Shown one piece after another: positions 60,183 through 64,000 of a DNA stretch of 64,000 nt. Under the pieces are notes generated by a model. The model did not search any database. It saw only the letters and a program-made list of their open reading frames with translations, and had not been told where the DNA came from. The stretch lies in the NCBI GenBank assembly GCA_015478645.1, contig JADMIL010000004.1:1-64000 (forward strand), written 5' to 3'. Made by a program: the position numbers and the translations under genes. Position 1 is the first letter of the stretch. Each line of letters begins with the position of its first letter. Source of the stretch: Candidatus Binataceae bacterium. GTDB lineage: Bacteria > Desulfobacterota > Binatia > Binatales > Binataceae.

Positions 60183-60791
60183 CCTCCTGGCCGCTTGCGG
60201 GCGACCGGCCCTTCAGTTCACGTGAGTTTAATTGATACCCTTGGCACTTCCATCCGCCCGGCACGATCTCGCCCGCCCCGGCACCGCAGGGGGGGGGACC
60301 GCGCTTAGCGCGCCGGATCCCGGCAGGGCGGACGAGCGTGGCGGCGATCACGGAGTCGTTTTTCTCGAAATTCACCGTATCGCCACGCCTGCCAAATTGG
60401 CATCTGCCTCACCTGTGGGCAATCCACTATACGCTCCCGCCTTCGATCGAATGCTTTCGGCAATGCAAACGGCCCGATGGCCGCGGCATTACCGCCATTT
60501 GCAATGTCGGTAAGACCAAGTTGCCACTATCCACACGTCTGACGGAGCAAGATAAATGCCGTCGAGTGGCGCAGCGCCGCGCAGCACATTATCATATCCG
60601 CCGTTCGGGCGATCGCATACCGGGGAGTTTTCCGCCGGTTATCACGCCTGTGGCCTCAGCCAGCGTCGACCGGCTTCGAGAGATTGCGCTGCGGGGCGCC
60701 ACCGCGCGATTATCAGCCCGTCGAGGGTCGCAGTCGAATCAGCCTGGTGGCGCGTAACCGATCGCCGATCCGGGCAGGGAGTGAGAGCGAG
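60183..60791. other. divergent intergenic region upstream of glnA and the acyl-CoA dehydrogenase gene
   Basis: About 600 bases between the divergent glnA and acyl-CoA dehydrogenase genes. A TTGGCAC at 60240 recalls a sigma-54 -24 box but has no GC at the -12 position and points away from glnA. A nine-base G-run occurs at about 60290. The ORFs drawn here are shadows. Confidence 0.4.
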
Positions 60792-61955
60792 ATGGATTTC
60801 GAACTGAGCGAATCGCAGAATGAAATTATCGCCGGCGTGCGCGCGATGTGTCAGCGTTTCCCCGACGAATACTGGCGCGGCAAGGATCTGCGCGGCGAAT
60901 TTCCCCACGAGTTCTACAAGGCGGTGGCGGAGGCCGGCTTCCTCGGGATCGCGATACCCGAGGAATACGGCGGCAGCGGTCTTGGCATCACCGAGGCCGC
61001 GCTGGTCATGCAGCAGATCGCCTACGCCGGCGCGATGAACGCGGCGAGTGCGGTCCATCTGGGAATTTTCGGCCTCACCCCGCTCATCCGCCACGGCAGC
61101 GAGGAGCTCAAGCGGCGCTATCTGCCGCGCGTGATCAGCGGCGAGATGCATCTGTCGTTTGCGGTCACCGAACCCGACGCCGGCAACGACATCACGCATA
61201 TCAAAACCTTTGCCCGGCGCGACGGCGACAACTACGTGATCAACGGCCGCAAGATTTTCATCACCAAGGCCAAGGAAGCGCATCGGATGTTGCTGCTGAC
61301 GCGCACCACGCCGATCGAAGACGTCAAGCGCAAGACCGACGGCATGACGCTGTTCTTCGTCGAACTCGATCGCGACGCGGTCGAGGTCCGCGAGCTGCGC
61401 AAGCTCGGCCGCCACGGCGTCGACACCAACATGCTCTTCATCGACAACCTGCGGGTCTCGGCCAGCGAGGTCGTCGGCGAGGTCGGCCGCGGCTTCCATA
61501 CGCTGCTCGACGGACTCAATCCCGAGCGCATCCTGATTGCCGCCGAGGGTATCGGGATGGGCCGCGCGGCGATCGACAAGGCCGTGCGCTACGCCAAGGA
61601 GCGGGTGGTCTTCGGCCGGCCGATCGGCCAGAACCAGGCGATCGCGCATCCGCTTGCCGACGCCTATTCCAAGCTCGAAGTGGCCGAACTGATGATGCTC
61701 AAGGCGGGCTGGCTGTTCGACCATCACAAGCCCTGCGGCGCCGAATCCAATATCGCCAAGCTGCGCTCCGCCGACGCCTCGTTCGAGGCCTGCGATCGCG
61801 CCGTGCAGACGCTTGGCGGCTACGGCTACATGCAGGAGTACGACGTCGAACGCTACTTCCGCGAATGCCGCCTGCTCAAGATCGCGCCGGTCTCGCAGGA
61901 GATGGTGCTCAACTCGATCAGCGAACACGTGCTGATGCTGCCGCGGTCGTATTGA
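60792..61955 (+). CDS. acyl-CoA dehydrogenase family protein
   Basis: The track starts upstream at 60684; the family start is ATG 60792 (MDFELSESQNEIIAGVRAMCQRFPD, 387 aa). GFLGIAIPEEYGGSGLGITEAALVMQQIAYAG and LSFAVTEPDAGNDITHIKTFARRDGDNYVINGRKIFITKA are the FAD/substrate signatures, as is GFHTLLDGLNPERILIAAEGIGMGRAAIDKAVRYAKERVVFGRPI. QTLGGYGYMQEYDVERYFRECRLLKIAP is the C-terminal signature. The position of the usual catalytic Glu of medium-chain enzymes (YEGTSQ) reads APVSQE. It oxidises an acyl-CoA with electrons passing to ETF; chain specificity unknown. Confidence 0.92.
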   Translation: MDFELSESQNEIIAGVRAMCQRFPDEYWRGKDLRGEFPHEFYKAVAEAGFLGIAIPEEYGGSGLGITEAALVMQQIAYAGAMNAASAVHLGIFGLTPLIRHGSEELKRRYLPRVISGEMHLSFAVTEPDAGNDITHIKTFARRDGDNYVINGRKIFITKAKEAHRMLLLTRTTPIEDVKRKTDGMTLFFVELDRDAVEVRELRKLGRHGVDTNMLFIDNLRVSASEVVGEVGRGFHTLLDGLNPERILIAAEGIGMGRAAIDKAVRYAKERVVFGRPIGQNQAIAHPLADAYSKLEVAELMMLKAGWLFDHHKPCGAESNIAKLRSADASFEACDRAVQTLGGYGYMQEYDVERYFRECRLLKIAPVSQEMVLNSISEHVLMLPRSY

Positions 61956-62013
61956 TTCGGCGGCGTCGATGGCGAATCGCGAGTAACCGGCGGTGCCCGC
62001 CCGGCCGTGACCG

Positions 62014-62367
62014 ATGAAACGTGGCGGATGGATCATGCTGGCCGGCGCGCTGGCCTTCGGCGGCTTCGTCTTTTACTCCCTGGCCACGGTCGAGCCGGTG
62101 CGCGTGGTGCGCAGCCAGCTCGACCGTGCCGGCGATCGCGTCTGCGTGGCGGGCGCGGTGCGCAATACCGCCAATTCGGCCCGCGCGATCGACCTCGAAG
62201 TGCACTATTTCGACCGTCAGGGGCGCCCGTTGGGGCAGGATACGGTGGTAATCGCCGACCTGGCGCCCGGCGCAGTGCGCGACTTCAAGACTCCCGCGCA
62301 CATCATCACGGGCGTAGCCGACTTCTCGATCTACATGAATAAGGGGCGCAATCCCTACGGTAATTGA
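62014..62367 (+). CDS. membrane-anchored FxLYD-like domain protein
   Basis: The 117-aa protein has one N-terminal anchor (GGWIMLAGALAFGGFVFYSLA) and then a small beta-sandwich: VCVAGAVRNTANSARAIDLEVHYFDRQGRPLGQDTVVIADLAPGAVRDFKTPA. This is the FxLYD/DUF3426-like pattern (VxGxVxNxS...xVxxxxxDxxGxxxxxxxxxxxxLxPGxxxxF). Function in the envelope is unknown. It follows the acyl-CoA dehydrogenase by ~58 bases. Confidence 0.75.
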   Translation: MKRGGWIMLAGALAFGGFVFYSLATVEPVRVVRSQLDRAGDRVCVAGAVRNTANSARAIDLEVHYFDRQGRPLGQDTVVIADLAPGAVRDFKTPAHIITGVADFSIYMNKGRNPYGN

Positions 62368-62766
62368 GCCCCGGCGGACGCGGCGGGGAAGCCCCCGGGC
62401 GGCCGGGGTAACCATCGGCTGGCCCATTCGTGTTCGATCTGCGATTGGCCCGCGGCGACCCCGTGGATATGCTTGCCCAACGCTCTTCGGTAAGGCTTAA
62501 TAGTTCCGACGTTGAGAGACATCCAGACACGGATTATTACTTTTAGGCAATTCCACAGGGTGCAGGATCGGTTAATCTGGCCATATGGATGCTGACCCGG
62601 GTTTGGGATAGATAAATGCTGGCGAGTGGTGTGATTGCGCGGCCTAAAAGTAGTTGCGCAAATGCATTGAGCGTCACACTCAGACCAATTCCGGGGCCGC
62701 TTTGATGGCACCCTGTAGATCACAATCCGCGGGCACCGGGGCTCGCCTAGCTTGATCGGACGGTCG
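62368..62766. other. intergenic region, nothing recognised
   Basis: About 400 bases before the XRE regulator gene. The minus-strand ORFs are shadows with peptides from the dispersed repeat. The AT-richer tract near 62510-62600 may hold the regulator's promoter; no clear boxes. Confidence 0.4.
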
Positions 62767-63195
62767 ATGGCAAAACGCAAAGAGCGACAATTTGGTCCGG
62801 TAATTCGGGAACGGCGGCGGCAACTCGATCTCACCCAGCAAGAGGTCGCCCACCGCATCAAGACGTCGACGCCTTATGTCGGCCATCTCGAATCGGGCAA
62901 AAGACACCCCTCGGACAAGGTTCTGAGCAAGCTTGCCGAGGTGCTCGGCCTGGATCGCCGCGATCTGTTTTTTCTCGCCAATCCGCGCGCGGTCGAGCTG
63001 CTGCGCACGCCCACCGAGGGCGGCAAGGAGTCCGCCTGGACGGCCTTTCGCAAGGACGAGCGCATCCGCCGTGTCCATAATATCGCGGCTGACGAGATGG
63101 AGCTGCTGGGGCGCGTCGCCGCGATGGGCGAAATTGGCTCGGCGCGCGATTTGATTTACCTGCTGACGACCGTGCGCCACGTACTCGGCCGCTAG
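62767..63195 (+). CDS. XRE-family transcription regulator
   Basis: The 142-aa protein (ATG 62767; the track uses a TTG five codons earlier) begins with a Cro/CI-type helix-turn-helix: FGPVIRERRRQLDLTQQEVAHRIKTSTPYVGHLESGKRHPSDKVLSKLAEVLGLD. The ~65-residue tail (FRKDERIRRVHNIAADEMELLGRVAAMGE...LIYLLTTVRHVLGR) is helical, without a recognised sensor. Its stop TAG belongs to the left edge of the dispersed repeat. Confidence 0.85.
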   Translation: MAKRKERQFGPVIRERRRQLDLTQQEVAHRIKTSTPYVGHLESGKRHPSDKVLSKLAEVLGLDRRDLFFLANPRAVELLRTPTEGGKESAWTAFRKDERIRRVHNIAADEMELLGRVAAMGEIGSARDLIYLLTTVRHVLGR

Positions 63196-63308
63196 GGAAC
63201 CTTCTGCGCAAGTTAGGTCGTCATTCTGAGCGTAGCGAAGAATCCCGGATCCGGGACCCATGCGCTTCGCTCAGGGTGACAGCAGAGCCTTGTGCAGAGG
63301 TTCCCTAG
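63192..63308. repeat. dispersed palindromic repeat, copy B
   Basis: 117 bases nearly identical to copy A at 3146-3260: outer arms CTAGGGAACCTTCTGCGCA and TGTGCAGAGGTTCCCTAG, conserved core GTCATTCTGAGCGTAGCG and centre CCCGGATCCGGG. Differences are scattered single bases and two extra bases in the left arm. Its first four bases, CTAG, overlap the end of the XRE gene and supply its stop codon. Confidence 0.9.
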
Positions 63309-63393
63309 GCCGCTCGCGCCACGCCGGCGGACCGGCCGCACCGCGCGCGAGGTCATGCGTCGCGCCGCCCAATCGGCTACGCTGGACGGCCGG

Positions 63394-64000
63394 ATGAGAG
63401 TGCGCATTCTCCATGCGAGCGCCCCGCAATGGTCGGCCGCCGCCGGGCATCTCGACGAGCTGATCGCCGGGTCCGGCTTCCAGACCGTCAAGCGCACGGC
63501 GCGCACCGTCGCCGGCTTCATCGAGGTTGCCGGCGCCCGCGCCTTCGTCAAGCGCGTGGCCGAAGATTCCTGGATCAAGGGCTGGATGAGTAATTTTGCC
63601 GGCGCCCGTGCGCGGCGCGTCCTGCGTGGCGCGGCGATGCTCGAGGCCGTCGGCTTCGCCCATCCGCGACCGCTGGCCGCGGTCGAGTTCGTGCGCCTGG
63701 GGGCGGTTCGCGCCAGCGCGGTTATCAGCGAGGAACTGGCCGGCGCCGAGATCCTGAGCAAGGTCGCCTTCGCCGGCGGACGAGTCCGTTTCCGCCATCG
63801 CGTGGCGGTCTCGCGTGCCGTCGCCGACGCGGTTCGCCGTCTGCACGACGCGGGCATCTACACCCGCGATCTGCAAGAGACCAATCTGTTGCTCGCGCGC
63901 GCGGCCGGTGCCGAAGCAGGCTCGGGCGCCGCCCAATCCGCCAGCGATGCGGCCACGCGATGGACGATCAATTTTGTCGACCTCGAGGACTTTCGCCGCG
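63394..64000 (+). CDS. Kdo/LPS-core-kinase-like protein, truncated by window end
   Basis: The open frame from ATG 63394 to the window edge (202 codons, so absent from the ORF track) encodes a small kinase-like protein. FVKR near residue 52 is the ATP-binding Lys, VISEELAGAEIL the hinge, LHDAGIYTRDLQETNLLL the catalytic loop (an RD kinase pattern as in LHxxGxxHRDL) and INFVDLEDFRR the metal-binding Asp. This is the layout of KdkA/WaaP-type LPS heptose or Kdo kinases. The catalytic loop has TRD where HRD is usual. The C-terminus is outside the window. Confidence 0.75.
   Translation, partial: MRVRILHASAPQWSAAAGHLDELIAGSGFQTVKRTARTVAGFIEVAGARAFVKRVAEDSWIKGWMSNFAGARARRVLRGAAMLEAVGFAHPRPLAAVEFVRLGAVRASAVISEELAGAEILSKVAFAGGRVRFRHRVAVSRAVADAVRRLHDAGIYTRDLQETNLLLARAAGAEAGSGAAQSASDAATRWTINFVDLEDFRR

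Noticed and set aside
60240-60256. TTGGCAC as a sigma-54 promoter for glnA
   Set aside because: No GC at the -12 position and the orientation is away from glnA.
60642-62036. 464-aa minus-strand ORF
   Set aside because: Antisense shadow of the acyl-CoA dehydrogenase gene.
62680-63261. 193-aa minus-strand ORF starting MGPGSGILRYAQND
   Set aside because: Its start is a translation of the dispersed repeat; the same peptide appears at copy A. It is antisense to the XRE gene.
1-64000. CRISPR arrays, rRNA genes and insertion sequences
   Set aside because: No regularly spaced direct repeats, rRNA signatures or transposase genes were seen on either strand.

Overview
The window is very GC-rich, with coding genes strongly biased to G/C in third positions. 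Single-copy host genes (type I glutamine synthetase, acyl-CoA dehydrogenase, enoyl-CoA hydratase, N-acyl-D-amino-acid deacylase-type amidohydrolase, an outer-membrane beta-barrel protein, a Kdo/LPS-core-kinase-like protein) indicate a Gram-negative soil or sediment bacterium. A lineage near the old Deltaproteobacteria (Binatota- or Myxococcota-like) fits the gene mix, but this is inference and no phylogenetic marker settles it.

Left host region (1-22.5 kb). It opens with the 5' part of a minus-strand tRNA-Pro(TGG), an AT-rich spacer and a PspF-like sigma-54 activator without a sensory domain. An acyltransferase-3 membrane protein and a zinc-ribbon/nucleotidyl-cyclase/AAA/TPR protein converge on a 115-bp palindromic dispersed repeat. 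A minus-strand gene series follows: tandem acetoacetate-decarboxylase-like protein, polyprenyl synthetase, unknown protein, large FAD oxidoreductase, and a frameshifted allophanate-hydrolase-type amidase. This looks like an isoprenoid-related pathway that I cannot name. Next come a VOC protein, a D-aminoacylase-family amidohydrolase, an outer-membrane protein, a SnoaL-like protein and an enoyl-CoA hydratase.

Prophage (about 22.5-52.4 kb). A CI/LexA-type repressor with an intact Ser/Lys pair faces a rightward early unit: a stand-alone DnaA domain IV protein and a Mor/C-type activator. The lysis module has a GH108 endolysin, membrane proteins and an overlapping spanin pair. The head module is Mu-like (DUF2730, winged helix, DUF3486 small terminase, large terminase, DUF935 portal, protease/scaffold, decoration, major capsid, gp36, gp37). 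The tail is P2-like (sheath, tube, a tail chaperone with a canonical A_AAT_TTT slippery site, tape-measure candidate, U, X, D, V, W, J, I, fibres and a 1249-aa spike). Unusual features are an RNA-recognition-motif protein inside the tail operon, a Cys-rich protein between X and D, a beta-type module shared by decoration, gp37 and sheath proteins, and a Sec signal peptide on the spike. No integrase, transposase, replication gene or Mu F-type minor head protein is visible, so the element may be defective, domesticated (gene-transfer-agent-like) or mobilised in some other way.

Right host region (52.4-64 kb). Two tandem GT39/ArnT-like membrane glycosyltransferase paralogues (one frameshifted) are followed by an MscS-type channel, a small exported protein, glnA, an acyl-CoA dehydrogenase, an anchored FxLYD-like protein and an XRE regulator. 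The stop codon of the XRE gene lies in a second copy of the dispersed repeat. A Kdo-kinase-like gene then runs off the window end. No CRISPR array, rRNA or insertion sequence was seen.
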